Position numbers and translations under genes: made by a program. A stretch of 64,000 nt of DNA from Ashinkailepas kermadecensis (Eukaryota > Arthropoda > Thecostraca > Neolepadidae). The notes under the pieces were generated by a model. That model was not told the DNA's origin and made no database searches. It was given only the letters and a program-made list of their open reading frames with translations. Position 1 is the first letter of the stretch, and every line of letters begins with the position of its first letter. Location: positions 62,001 to 126,000 of the forward strand of contig JAOTOM010005055.1 of assembly GCA_034440615.1 (NCBI GenBank), read 5' to 3'. Shown here one piece after another: positions 12,079-23,275 of the stretch.

Positions 12079-12185
12079 CTCAAGTCCACGACAACAGCAC
12101 GGGCTAGTCTTGACCATTCAGCATCTGCTTCTTCCTCCGAGTTGTCAGATACGTCCTCCATCATATGAATCTCATCTTCATTCAT
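12079..12185 (-). pseudogene. Putative first coding exon of the Harbinger transposase
   Basis: From an ATG at 12185 it reads 35 codons plus 2 bases. The start is acidic (MNEDEIHMMEDVSD, then SEEEADAEW) and it ends in SRLARAVVVDL. It runs into a GTATGC donor. Spliced to 11067 it continues as R-DELEARMIIEH, in frame with the transposase N-terminus. Acidic leader sequences of this kind occur in HARBI1-like proteins. The splice joint is inference from motifs and phase only. Confidence 0.5.
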
Positions 12186-12785
12186 GAACTAAATTACAAG
12201 TTCACCCATGCCAAAGAAAATATGAAATTATTAGGAAAACAATGAAAAAGTAATTGAAGTAGCCGATGTCGACCACAAAAAAGCATGCGAGAACATCCAC
12301 GCCATGATACAGAGCCAAACTCTTCATTTTTGTCGCGGCATTCGCACCGCTGTCAGCTGATTTATCGACCAAGCTCTACCGGTCGTTCGCGTGGCGAGTC
12401 TCATCAAGCCTCAACTAGTCTCAGCCGAGTTTCTTCTGGTGAAGCCACGGGAACAGACCCTTAGACGCGGCTGGACGTGACTGAACGCAACTTCTTGTCA
12501 TCGGAGAACTTCGTCCTCGCCCAGACCTCCGCGTTGCCAAGGTTTCCTCAGTACGCAGAAGTCGGGTCGCTCGATAGTGGTCGGAATAGCTACTTTTCCT
12601 CGCGGCGGCCCCAGTTTTTCGTCCTGTCTCCTGCAGTCACCGGCTTCCGGTTGCCGTCGACGCGGCGAAGTTGGCGACCGCGAAGACATCCTGAAGCCGC
12701 ATGAACTGCTGTCCTCGTAATTTTCCCCATACTCGCCCTCGCATAACTTCGCCATTGAGACGCATTCGGCTTTGATAAAGCCATA
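12186..12785. other. Unassigned GC-rich sequence
   Basis: 12300-12760 is GC-rich and lies just upstream of the putative first exon on the minus strand, so it could hold the transposase promoter. No specific element is seen. Confidence 0.3.
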
Positions 12786-12789
12786 CAAA

Positions 12790-12822
12790 TGCGTGCCTGT
12801 GTGTATGTGTGTGTGTGTGTGT

Positions 12823-12872
<50 letters not shown>

Positions 12873-12888
12873 GTGTGTATGTGTGTAG
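12790..12888. repeat. (TG)n microsatellite
   Basis: About 100 bp of TG dinucleotides with TATG and TGCG interruptions. His-Thr and Cys-Val frames across it are artefacts. Confidence 0.97.
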
Positions 12889-13742
12889 GACATTCCCTAT
12901 GGTGTATCCGAGAGATAGGCACGCAGGCCGGTGTGACATTCCAAAGAAGCGCAATCAATATCAGACTTCAAATGCGTTTGTTTGACTCGGAACGAACGAC
13001 TTCATTTACGTGTCGCATCTGGAACGAAAGATGCTTGGAATGATGATAATCTATTGCTGACGACGACTATGAATTTGCGCCTCGGAGTGGGCGTCAGGTG
13101 TCAGCGAGCCGTGTGAGGGAAGATATTGCCTGATGCAATCTGGGATTGGTATGGGTGCGATTTATAGTTGTCGGTAGAGCACTGGTTGGGAAATTTGTTA
13201 CCTTAATTCCACGCGCCAAAACCCATGTCACGTGTCCGCTTTTCTGCTGGTGTTCTCAGGAGTGGGTCGTTACACTCACGACTGACGGATTGTGTAGTCT
13301 ATATAGTCGGTGTTAGTTAAACTCCAACACGAATATCTTGGATTTACGTGCCATTCGTGCCATTCGTTCGTCAAATGAGGTGCTTGAATAGTTGAACTGC
13401 GATCTTTGCATGGACCATATTGTTTACTTTCCCAGTGCTGGTGTTGGCAGCAGGCCAGTTTTAAGAGATAACGGGCTACGAGCTAAACAAGTATTGCATT
13501 GCATTATATTTATAATCTTGCCTAGGAGTGCGCACACTGTTCTTTCTGGGCATTTCATCATACAGCCACTAAAAACCTTAATAACTTGTACAATCTTAAT
13601 GCATGCCCAATAAAAATGTACGAAAAGTGCTTGATCTTCATTGCATCAAAATACTGACAAAGCTTGCTTGCACATACATGAATTAAGGCTGTACCCTATC
13701 CCGGTACCCCATTGTTAGCCCTATGTTCATTATGTTCGCGGA
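12889..13742. other. Unassigned sequence
   Basis: No gene or repeat is recognised. Confidence 0.45.
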
Positions 13743-14660
13743 TCACAGCCCCAAGCTCACGAACAGTAGTGACACCCAGTGCGGCATCGGCAAACTATTC
13801 CACCTCGATGTGGGTCCACATGGGAAGGAGCGCTGTGTGGCGGTCAGCCGCACCCTGGGCAGGTGGAGCCGTGCCGTCTGTGTAAGGCGGGCCATGTCTC
13901 GCACAGCCACATCGGACCGCCGAATAATCATGAACCGCATGCGTGCAGGGGAATTGGTGTCGATCAGGGCACGACATACATTGATAGAGTCACGTTCCAA
14001 TACAAGTTCATCGATTGGTGACCAGTTCAGGGATGTGAGGACAGGCTTGACGTGATCTCGGCGCCGTGCGCCGATCACCACTCGTGCTGCAAAGTTAATG
14101 ATCCTTTGGATCCGATTTAGCTGCTGAGAGGTAGCTCCACCCCCAGACAGATTAGCAATAGATGATGTGGAAAAACATTGGTCTTGATGATGGTGATGAG
14201 AGCTTCGGCGATAAAGTGGCGTCGGAATCTGTTCGAGGAAGTGATGATGCGGCAGCACCTGCGCACAGCTGTGGTGACGTGCTGATCTCTGGTCAGTGAT
14301 CTGTCTAATGTGGTGCCGAATATTTTGATTGAATCGGAGGACTTGAAAGAACTGTCTGAGAAAATCAAATTGGAAAGTGGATGCTTGTTTACGGACTGTT
14401 TGGTGCCAGGAAGGATGGAGTCAGTTTGTTTTGCGTTCATTTTCAGAGGTGGTTTTGGACCAATTATGCACAGATACGAGGACTCCTCGAGGCGAATTTT
14501 GAGTTGGAATAAGTTGGAGTATCACTATCTGGATATGAACAGTCAATAGGTTGATTGTCATCTGCGATGCAGAGCAGTCGACCGTACGAAAAGAAGCTCG
14601 CGATGGTGGCAACCGCAAGGCTGAGTAAAATTGGCACGATTATGGAGCATTGTGAAACTC
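13743..14660 (-). pseudogene. L2/CR1-like LINE ORF2 fragment (RT C-terminal half)
   Basis: Read right to left in changing frames. A degenerate palm motif CIADDNQ is near 14550-14580. Next come DSIKIFGTTLDRSLT and FRRHFIAEALITIIKTNVF, from the RT connection (14117-14440). Then LNRIQRIINFAARVV and DHVKPVLTSLNWSPID, ending in SRWNSLP (13743-14258). This order, with the terminal RLWNSLP-like motif, is the known C-terminal layout of L2/CR1-group reverse transcriptases. The frame changes at least twice and the EN domain is absent, so the copy is dead and 5'-truncated. Its other end abuts the 30-bp minisatellite. Confidence 0.72.
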
Positions 14661-14720
14661 CAAATATGAGCAGCAGGCAGTTTTGCGCGTGACAGTGTGC
14701 TTCTCCCAGCTGCCAAACGT

Positions 14721-15540
14721 CACCAGCCTACTGGGGCACGATGTCACCGTCACCAGTCTGCTGGGACAAGATGTCACCGTCACCAGTCTGCTGGGACAAG
14801 ATGTCACCGTCACCAGTCTGCTGGGACAAGATGTCACCGTCTCCAGTCTGCTGGGACAAGATGTCACCGTCACCAGTCTGCTGGGACAAGATATCACCGT
14901 CACCAGTCTGCTGGTGGGACACGATGTCACCGTCACTAGTCTGCTGGGACGCGATGTCACCGTCTCCAGTCTGCTGGGACAAGATGTCACCGTCACCAGT
15001 CTGCTGGGACAAGATGTCACCGTCTCCAGTCTGCTGGGACAAGATGTCACCGTCACCTGTCTGCTGGGACAAGATGTCACCGTCACCAGTCTGCTGGGAC
15101 ACGATGTCACCGTCACCAGCCTGCTGGGACGCGATGTCACCGTCACTAGCCTGCTGGGACGCGATGTCACCGTCACTAGCCTGCTGGGACGCGATGTCAC
15201 CGTCACCAGCCTGCCGGGACGCGATGTCACCGTCACTAGCCTGCTGGGACGCGATGTCACCGTCTCCAGTCTGTTGGGACAAGATGTCACCGTCACCAGT
15301 CTGCTGGGACAAGATGTCACCGTCACCAGTCTGCTGGGACACGATGTCACCGTCACCAGCCTACTGGGGCACGATGTCACCGTCACCAGTCTGCTGGGAC
15401 ACGATGTCACCGTCTCCAGTCTGCTGGGACAAGATGTCACCGTCACCAGTCTGCTGGGACACGATGTCACCGTCACCAGTCTGCTGGGACAAGATGTCAC
15501 CGTCTCCAGCCTGCTGGGACGCGATGTCACCACCGCACGT
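14721..15540. repeat. 30-bp minisatellite, about 27 units
   Basis: Unit GATGTCACCGTCACCAGTCT + GCTGGGACAA. Variants cluster: CACCAGTCTG...ACAAG, CTCCAGTCTG, and a block with CACTAGCCTG...ACGCG at about 15110-15260. Indels preserve the triplet phase: one unit near 14912 has an additional 3 bases. As a result, long frames are open in at least four of six frames (for example VTVTSLLGQD and MSPSPVCWDK forward; SQQTGDGDIL and TSCPSRLVTV reverse). Confidence 0.97.
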
Positions 15541-15859
15541 CACCAGCCTGCTGGGACACAATGTCACCTTCACGCGCCCCACGGATAGCTACGAAACCAG
15601 TGAGATGGAATTTCGTACCATGCTGGCTTCCGTAATTGAGATCCGTTTATTTATTTTCTTTATCTCATTCTATCTATTGTTTATCTTGTTATTTATCCGA
15701 AAGACAGCGTCAAACACAGAATTATACAATGGCCGCGACGGTACTCCGTACTGGCAGCCGCTGACAATGTGGTCCTTTGTTAAATACACTGTCATTTGGG
15801 CACACACGAAACGTTCAGTGACTTTGGACATGATCGATAGCAACGAAGTGGGCCAATAG
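14741..15859 (+). CDS. Doubtful 372-residue repeat ORF with hydrophobic tail
   Basis: This frame reads the 30-bp array as MSPSPVCWDK decapeptides. It then continues about 100 residues beyond the array, including a strongly hydrophobic stretch (LFIFFISFYLLFILLFI) that could be a membrane helix. Against it being a gene: other frames through the array are equally open, there is no recognised family, and no splice or promoter evidence. For it: the extension outside the repeat stays open for about 300 bases. I regard it as probably non-coding. Confidence 0.12.
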   Translation: MSPSPVCWDKMSPSPVCWDKMSPSPVCWDKMSPSPVCWDKMSPSPVCWDKISPSPVCWWDTMSPSLVCWDAMSPSPVCWDKMSPSPVCWDKMSPSPVCWDKMSPSPVCWDKMSPSPVCWDTMSPSPACWDAMSPSLACWDAMSPSLACWDAMSPSPACRDAMSPSLACWDAMSPSPVCWDKMSPSPVCWDKMSPSPVCWDTMSPSPAYWGTMSPSPVCWDTMSPSPVCWDKMSPSPVCWDTMSPSPVCWDKMSPSPACWDAMSPPHVTSLLGHNVTFTRPTDSYETSEMEFRTMLASVIEIRLFIFFISFYLLFILLFIRKTASNTELYNGRDGTPYWQPLTMWSFVKYTVIWAHTKRSVTLDMIDSNEVGQ

Positions 15860-15954
15860 TTGTCAGCCTTGTCACCATCCCTGGCTATGTGCAGCAGGAT
15901 GACAGAACACGTTTTCCAGGCGGTCGGTTGGTTGGTTATTGGCTTTACGACAAG

Positions 15955-16075
15955 TCGACCGTTGAGTAATATAGCGTCGCCAATCTCTCACGCCGATTGG
16001 TCGCGGGCGAAGAGTAGCGACAGGTGAGACTCGAACCCACAATCTTTCGATTGTGAGACGGGCAACTTACCTTTT
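15955..16075 (-). repeat. tRNA-derived SINE fragment
   Basis: Minus strand at 16040-16026 reads GTGGGTTCGAGTCTC, a good RNA polymerase III B box within a T-arm-like stem (GTGGG/CTCAC around TTCGAGT). It is preceded by a stem-loop CACAATC-GAAA-GATTGTG. The variable region and a clear A box are missing, so this is not a functional tRNA. It fits the decayed head of a tRNA-derived SINE. Confidence 0.5.
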
Positions 16076-16076
16076 T

Positions 16077-16099
16077 CCGACCTCCTTCTAGGAGGTCGG
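16077..16099. repeat. Perfect 9-bp hairpin
   Basis: CCGACCTCC (16077-16085), 5-base loop, GGAGGTCGG (16091-16099). It lies at the edge of the SINE-like segment. No T-run follows on either strand. Confidence 0.7.
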
Positions 16100-16308
16100 A
16101 AACACACCGCTGTATTGTGTTGTAACCACACATGCTGACACTTCATGGACTCCCAACAGCGCTGAATAGCTCATGCGGCGTTTCAGCTGTTGACACAGTG
16201 AGGTCAACAGCTGTGTGCAGCTGTTGACACAGCTGCACACAGCTGATGACAGTTCAGTGAGGGTCGCGGGCTTCAGTTCAAAGCCGACGCTGCACACCAT
16301 TGGAGGGC

Positions 16309-16404
16309 GTAGCTCTGCCCGTGGCTCTGCCCGTAGCTCTGCCCGTAGCTCTGTCCGTAGCTCTGCCCGTAACTCTGCCCGTAGCTCTGCCCGTAGCTCT
16401 GCCC
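16309..16404. repeat. 12-bp minisatellite, eight units
   Basis: Eight copies of GTAGCTCTGCCC with single-base variants. The minus strand reads RAEL or YGQS tetrapeptides in frames of about 130 residues at 16088-16671. I do not take those as genes because the array is open in every frame. Confidence 0.95.
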
Positions 16405-16675
16405 GCATGCCCGGCTGTAGTTCAGCGGCGATGTCGACACCAGCGTCAGCAAAATGCCGGCTAAACTCATTAGCCTGCACAGCGCTGAACTCTTGTGTTC
16501 AGCGAGTCTGTTCTCCTGCAGAAGCACTTCTAGCGAACTGGTTGATTCGCCTCCAGAACCTATGATTATCCTTATTAGCCAGCTGGCCACACAAAGCCCC
16601 TCCCGCACACGAGTGAGCCGACTGCTCACACCGTTGTGGAGCTGCCGGCAGGTGTCAATGCTAGCCCTCACCCAC

Positions 16676-16950
16676 GGAACGCATGTTCCCGAACTTTCTA
16701 CCCGAGACTATGAAACCAGACCAACCTTGGCAAAGTTTTATAAACTTTTACTAGATGCAAGCCGACTCCCACAGCGTTGGATCTCCACAAATCCTTCAAA
16801 GCACAAATCCTACGGAACGCATGTTCCCGAACTTTCTACCCGAGACTATGAAACCCGACCAACCTTGGCAAAGTTTTATTAACTTTTACTAAATGCAAGC
16901 CGACTCCCGCAGCGATGGATCTCCACAAATCCTTCAAAGCACACTTATTA
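16676..16950. repeat. 138-bp tandem duplication
   Basis: 16676-16813 and 16814-16950 are near-identical, each starting GGAACGCATGTTCCCGAAC and ending around CCTTCAAAGCACA, with a handful of substitutions between them. Confidence 0.92.
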
Positions 16951-17386
16951 TGCCTATAACTCATGGGACGTGGCTAAGATTGTCTGTGTTGATCCATATT
17001 AGTGAGCTTTTCAGCCACCATGGGCCATCCGGCCTCTCCACGCCCGGTGGCTATATACGCCAGTGTAATCTACCGTACTTACGTATGTTCGTGTGTCTGA
17101 AACTGAGAGAGAAGTTTGGCCGACGGGAACAAAATTTCGTTTGATCAGAAATATACTTGGCGGAAACATTGAAAACGAGGCACGGTCGAAAAACACTGCG
17201 ACGGCTTTTTTCGTATGGCTTATATTTTTAACACATCCACATATTGAGAAACCCGTTACTAATCCAACTCAGTAACCTGAAGTCGCTTTATCAAGGCTGA
17301 ATGCAAAACACGACGCTGTGTTCGCTGTGTTCTGTTTGCTTTGCCATGTGTTGCCTTGCGTAGCCCGTTATGCGACTTGCTGTTGA

Positions 17387-17832
17387 GAAGAAGGATTGGG
17401 ATATGGATCCCTCATCCTTCAGAAGGGTGATTTGGATAGGGATCCTTGAGAAGAGAGATTAGGAGGGATCTCTCATCCTTCAGAATAAATATTTGGATAA
17501 GGATCTCTCATCCTTCAGCATAGGGATTTGGATATGGATCTCACGTCCTCCAGAACAGGAATTGAGATAGGCATGTCTCATACTTCAAAAGAGGGATTGG
17601 GACAGGGATCTATCATCCTTCAGAAGACTGATTGGGATCGGGGTCTCATCCTTCAAAAGAGGGATTAGGATAGGGATCGCTCGCCCTTCAGAAGAGGGAT
17701 TGGGATAGGAATCTCTCATCCTTCAGAAGAGGATTGTGTTAAGGATCTCTCATCCTTCAGAAGGGGGATTGGAACAGTGATCTCTCATCCTTTATAATAA
17801 GGATTGTGATAGGGATCTCTCATCCTTCATCC
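17387..17832. repeat. Degenerate 35-bp minisatellite, about 12 units
   Basis: Unit resembles GGGATTGGGATAGGGATC + TCTCATCCTTCAGAAGA. Units vary in length and base sequence, so this array is older than the others nearby. Confidence 0.9.
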
Positions 17833-18615
17833 TAACCACGGATTCAGTGCTGAACCGAATTCCTCAAGCAGATTGTCGCGGAGTAGTGCATGAAAGTTAC
17901 CAAGCAACACGAAAACACAATAAATATAAAAAATAAAGTGGCACAAATATTGTGCACATACTACCTGCCTGATGGGCAACACATACCTTCACACTACCCA
18001 CTCACTAGTACGTTTGTGCAGAATGCTACCGAGGAAGTGATAAAAGAAACTACATATTAGCCCATTAGCTTATGGCCATATTAGCCAATCGGAATGAATG
18101 TGTTTGTCTGTTGTTTGGTATGGTTCATATGTGCATTCGGTTTGCTCTTATAAACCTACATGAATACCACACCCGAAACATTAATCAAGTATCAATCAGA
18201 GATCCTTCCCTGTCGGCTCACTGCGTCTTAAAAGGAAGCGTGTGAAACTTGCACCACCCTTGAGTCCGCGTGTGTAGAGTGTGTAGACATACACTGTGGA
18301 TATACAGGACGTCTGCACCGCGGGTCATCAGTCTTGTATGTGAGTAGTTCGTCTTGACATCAGGACGCGACTTTGCGGACCATAGTTTGTCACGGCAGTG
18401 TCGGAAGTGTATTTACGTGAGGACCCATGGCACGAGAAACACGGAGATGCATCCTCTTCTTCAGTCGGGTTACTTTTACTTGAGAAGCAAACATAGCAAA
18501 CTCTATGATGGAAAAGTAATATGTGAATACAACAAAACGACCAATGTATAGTGCCCGAAATCCGAGGACGTTTCAAATTTAGGTGTCAAAACTAATTTTT
18601 CCTCGCCGGCCGTGT
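17833..18615. other. Unassigned sequence
   Basis: No gene or repeat is recognised. Confidence 0.45.
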
Positions 18616-18616
18616 T

Positions 18617-18936
18617 CCTGGCCTGGACCCACGTGATCTGCCTATACCGGGTGCCGTGAGCCCTGGACCCCATGATCTGCCTATACCGGGTGCTATGAGC
18701 CCTGGACCCCCATTATCTGCCTATACCGGGTGCTATGAGCCCTGGACCCCCATGATCTGCCTATACCGGGTGATATGAGCCCTGGACCCCCATGATCTGC
18801 CTATACCGGGTGCTATGAGCCCTGGATCCCTATTATCTGCCAATGCCGGTGCTATGAGCCTTGGATCCCCATTATCTGCCAATGCTGGTGCTATGAGTCC
18901 AGGACCCCCATTCTCTGCCTATGCCGGTGCGATGAG
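18617..18936. repeat. 40-bp minisatellite, about eight units
   Basis: Units carry CCCTGGACCCCCATGATCTG and CCTATACCGGGTGCTATGAG. The last three units have shortened to 39 bp, so they read in one frame as a 13-residue repeat with GAMSPG. The first units are 40 bp and break frame. Confidence 0.93.
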
Positions 18937-19479
18937 TTATCATTTTGAAGCAAGCAAGGTTGCATTTGCTTGCTCGATGTTGGTCGGGCAATTCCATTAA
19001 TAGACGAAGTCATGAATGCACACATGCATACATACGGCTTCCATACACCAAATCGCAGGCATCAATAGACAACAGAATGCGCACATATTCAGGCACATTT
19101 GCTCGGATATTATAGAAAGTGCCATGAACAAATTAGCGCTCGGGAAATGTTCTGAAATATTCATTTACCGCTCGAGGCATCCCGACAATTAGGTCATCAC
19201 TTGCAGTACACACCCGTACACAGGACACATGGAAGAGGGACAGCTGCCGAACGATTCGCACATGTGTGAACAATGAGAATGAAGTTATCAAGAATGGCGA
19301 GTCAGTCCTTTCATAGTGCACATTGCGGATGATCCTGAGGTCGTGTTGCGTCCTGTGTGCTTTTAACATAATCATTTTATAATGATACAGCAAGTTTGCT
19401 CGCGACAGCTAGTGGGAAGCAGCCTGTGAAGGAGACTGCGCATTCAGCCACATCAATAATTTGTGCCGAACTGTCTAAC
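18937..19479. other. Unassigned sequence
   Basis: No gene or repeat is recognised. Confidence 0.4.
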
Positions 19480-21531
19480 TCGATCCGAGTGAACTTTGAC
19501 CGCCCCTGCCCAAATAATGCTGCAGTACCCGAGCACTAACCAGACGTGAGTGTAGTACGACGCTGTACAGACGGCTGGCTGAAATATCCTTCGGTTGGTA
19601 CTTTTTAAAACACCGAATTAAGAAGCCGAGTTCCCTCGTTGCCCTTTTGACGATCCTGCGATGTGATGGCCAAACGTGAAGGTATGATCTAATGATGATC
19701 TGACCTAATAATGATATGATCTAATATGACACCCAAGTCCCGAATGGTGTTGACATGCTCTCGGGTAGAGTTTTCAAGGACATAGATGGTTGCAATTGGA
19801 AATGTATTCAAGGTCATTCGAAATTATTTGCACTTGTTAGGGTTAAATTTAGCTTCTAATTTTGAGACCGTCTGCACAGCCTGCGTAAATAATCTTGTAA
19901 GAAGACCGCATCGGCTATGCATGTGATTCTGCGGTAAATGTCGATATCTTCGGCGAACATCACACAGGGGCAATGAATTCCACCAGGAAGATCGTTAACA
20001 AACATCGCCAATCATAGATATTAGGAGATGGGAGATGCGGACTGTTCGGAGATAACAATCCGCCTTCCGGAGCACCAGAGCAGACCGCTGTTCATTCTGA
20101 ACACCTTCCGTTCGCAATCCTTGTTGCTATGGTCGCAATCACTTGTTGCTATGGTCGCAATCACTTGTTGCTATGTTCGCAATCACTTGTTGCTATGGTC
20201 GCAATCACTTGTTGCTATGGTCGCAATCACTTGTTGCTATGGTCGCAATCACTTGTTGCTATGTTCGCAATCACTTGTTGCTATGTTCGCAATCACTTGT
20301 TGCTATGTTCACAATCACTTGTTGCTATGTTCGCAATCACTTGTTGCTATGTTCGCAATCACTTGTTGCTATGTTCGCAATCACTTGTTGCTGTGTGTCG
20401 ATCAGATGAGAAGCACCTAAGTGCTGACTCAGCTGTGTGGAATGATTTGTGTGGTTTGTGAGAAAGTGACTTACGCTTTGAAATACGGCGGTATAGTCGG
20501 TGTATATACAATATGTTTGCATGCCTGCAGAAATGGAGTCCCATGCTATGCTTGGGTGTGTTGCCAGATTTGTTGCACAAGATCGCCGCTCGACGAAACC
20601 GTGCTGTGCGCCTGACACAGCAGGGCCCACGTGACTCAGCAGGCTCATACATATGACCCTTTCAAGGAACTTTCGAAGATTGGAATCATGCATCCGAATA
20701 ATGGAATTAAGACATTTGCCGGACATTTCACGCTACGTTTTTCGCGAATCGGGACGACGTTCGTTCTCTTCCACCTTTCAGGAAAGGTACCTTGCAACAA
20801 TGAAATGTTGCACAATCTAGTCAATAGGACAGCGAGCTCATCACAGCATCACAGCATCACGTGCACTAATGCCGTCGGGCCCACATGTCTTGCTTATAGC
20901 ATGCTGAATAGCATGCCGAATTAACCAGGCAGTGTCAATACTGCACCGACTCCTTGCTGGTGGTGGCAAATCGTACACCAGTGCGTCTGGGAAGCCTGCC
21001 ACATGGGGCTCTGTGTACGTTGTGGCAAACACACTGTTCAGAAGGTTTGCTTGCTCCCTGTCGTCGACATTTATATCACTGTCCACTAATACTGACAAAT
21101 GTTTCCTTCCTGCCTTTTACATACTAAAAACGACCAAAAACGCTTCGGGTTTGTTTTCAACTCCTATGTGCTGTTTCTTTCCTTCTCAATGCGCTGCGTA
21201 GCTCTCGATGGAACCAAGGAGGAAACTTCCGCTCAATGTAGACGTCAGGAGTAAAATCACTCATGGCCGTTTCTAAATAATTATGAAATTCGGCAACTGC
21301 GTCGTCTACCTCCATGTCGTCCAATATGGACCAGGGCAGCAGTTGCAAGGACCGTCTCAGACCAGTACTGTCCGCCTGTTTGTAATTGAAAGCTGCGGTC
21401 CTGGTGGCCAACGAGACGCTGCCCTGTCTCGCGTGACAAAGCGTTGACACAAGGTAGGGCTCCACTAGGCCCTGCTGTTCGATTGAATGATTATTCTTTG
21501 AAAGCAAAAACAAAAATGTGCTCAGCTGCAA
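19480..21531 (-). pseudogene. LINE ORF2 (EN-RT linker and RT), decayed, with embedded minisatellite
   Basis: Right to left: the linker between EN and RT (LPWSILDDMEVDDAVAEFHN, then PPWFHRELRSALRRK at 21157-21531). Then INVDDREQANLLNSVFATTY and KTCGPDGIS (20841-21098), CR1/Jockey-group RT motifs. Next FLERVICMSLLSH and GAQHGFVERRSCATNL, then IYTDYTAVFQSVSH (20337-20726). The frame is then split by the 22-bp array. Beyond it come VNDLPGGIHCPCVMFAEDID and NTIRDLGVILD. The catalytic palm motif is FAED instead of F/YADD. Several frame changes and stops make it non-functional. No RNase H is seen. Confidence 0.7.
20111..20394. repeat. 22-bp minisatellite inside the LINE RT, about 13 units
   Basis: Unit TTCGCAATCACTTGTTGCTA + TG, with G/T alternation (ATGGTCGC or ATGTTCGC). 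The flanking LINE sequence reads RT on both sides, so the array probably expanded from one unit of RT sequence. Minus-strand reading of a unit (IATSDCEHS) joins the RT frame on the right. Confidence 0.95.
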
Positions 21532-23200
21532 AAATAGTGACCGACCTCAGAGGCGTTTTCCAAATCCGGGGGATGGGGTGTACGATGGCATTGTCTTGGT
21601 CTCATCTTTAATCCTGGAACTGGACCATTCGTGACATAAAATCCCCCTGCAATTTAGAGATGCTTCTACTCCTGATGCGCACCACCAGCACAAAGAGTCA
21701 TGGGTGAAGACGACGTGATTTGAGGGTATATGACCACAGCCGCGCCAAACAAATTCGATATCAGGGCTATGGTGAAAGCTGGATGTTCTGAACCCAAAGT
21801 GCATCATAGTTCCCTCCCCGTCCCGTATCTTGAGGACATCCGCTAGTGCCTAACGTCATTGTGCCACACGTGTTAACTCGCCCGCCAGCTAAGTCTCAGT
21901 AGACGAATTACGATGTACAATCAAATTGGGAATATGAAGGTGGTGCGACCCTGGGTATTAATACTAAAGGGTACAACTGAACATAGTAGGCTTTCTAGTT
22001 CCGGCCCTCATGACGCAGGAATATGCGGTAATTATAATAGAACGTACTAAGATTATGGCACGTACCGTTACGTCACATAACCATGTTGAATATGTTCTTA
22101 GACCTGGCGAAGCTTTCCTCTGTGACGCAACGAAAACATCAAAATGATATTGTTGGGCCTACGTTGCCTGATCGTTGGTATGGAACATGGGTATCCGACT
22201 GCTAAATATTACATCCATTCCTTGCTTATAGAGCACGTTCTTAAGTTCGGTGCAGAAATTCTTCCGTTAATGGGAGACAACAACCGGAACAACACACCTC
22301 AGCCTGGTGTCGTTAGTGGCCCTTAAAACTTGACAGAATATAGCTGAAACCACAGCTGGATTTACGAAATAACTTACCTAGGCTTAGAGCTAGTTCGAAC
22401 TTCAAATATTCGAATCTTGAATGATCCGTACACACCACATGGGACGAAAATAGTCCTATATCCTATGTTGCCATAGTTCAATACCCTTTGCGCAGCATAT
22501 GGAAACCATGAGATTACAATCAAAATCAAGCATGTATGACATTATTTGCGCCTTTTTATCTGCTGCTCAGCCCCATGCCAAGTATTAAGAAGGTAAGGCA
22601 TGATGTAGAGTAAATGACAAGTGGCTACCTAAGCCGGTTGTCAAGCTTGACTGAAAAATGGCTTTCTGTGTATCAGCGTTGTTATGTTGAAATTATTACA
22701 GAACATTGATGGGAGCATCAGTGCATTTTGCTGAAATACCTTCATTTCCAACTATGCTGACTTTTTAAAGCAATTTGCTTATGAATTACCATGCATAACA
22801 AAGGCCATTGTCTTACTGGAGCGCACATACATTGAAGTATCCTTTCAGCAGGATCCATCCCAGACTGCAAAGCATGGCAGAAAGCTCGATGAGGCGCACT
22901 ATACGCATCAGCTAGTACAAAAGAAGGCATATGATCCACGGAGGAAAAAAGCACATTGAGTGCACCAGCCCTTGGGAAAAGCTGCATCGAGTGCAGTGCA
23001 AAAAGTTATTAAGATGGGGATTTGTGACGCTCCATCCCAGGGCCTCCTCCACGGAATTTTCTACAGGTGGGATTTCTAGCGCATACCTAATCAACTCAAT
23101 ATAGCGTTATGCACAATAGCTGACGCGGCCGTAAGGCGCTGATAGACAACACCGCGTTCTGAACGAGAGGAGGAGCGTTATTTCGTGTGCCGCATTTGTT
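21532..23200. other. Unassigned sequence
   Basis: The first 300 bases may be decayed LINE endonuclease (same strand as the RT to the left), but I cannot name motifs. Nothing else is recognised. Confidence 0.35.
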
Positions 23201-23275
23201 ATCCATGCACCTGCGTATCACACAAGTATCCAACAATAACGTAAAATGATGAAGAAAACACAACCTAATTTAAAT

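Noticed and set aside
9917..12185. Domesticated host HARBI1 gene
   Set aside because: In-frame stops, frame changes and the 221-bp duplication rule out a working protein here.
12498..13043. His-Thr and Cys-Val open frames
   Set aside because: Produced by the (TG)n microsatellite; flanking parts have no recognised family.
14640..15588. Repeat proteins of 204-301 residues on both strands
   Set aside because: A 30-bp unit without stops opens several frames at once, so openness carries no weight. Only the frame that extends past the array was listed, at low confidence.
15955..16099. Functional tRNA gene
   Set aside because: The B box is good, but the variable region and acceptor pairing are missing and no A box is clear; treated as a SINE fragment.
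20111..20394. Possible CRISPR array (regular short repeats)
   Set aside because: The 22-bp units abut with no unique spacers, in a eukaryotic LINE context.
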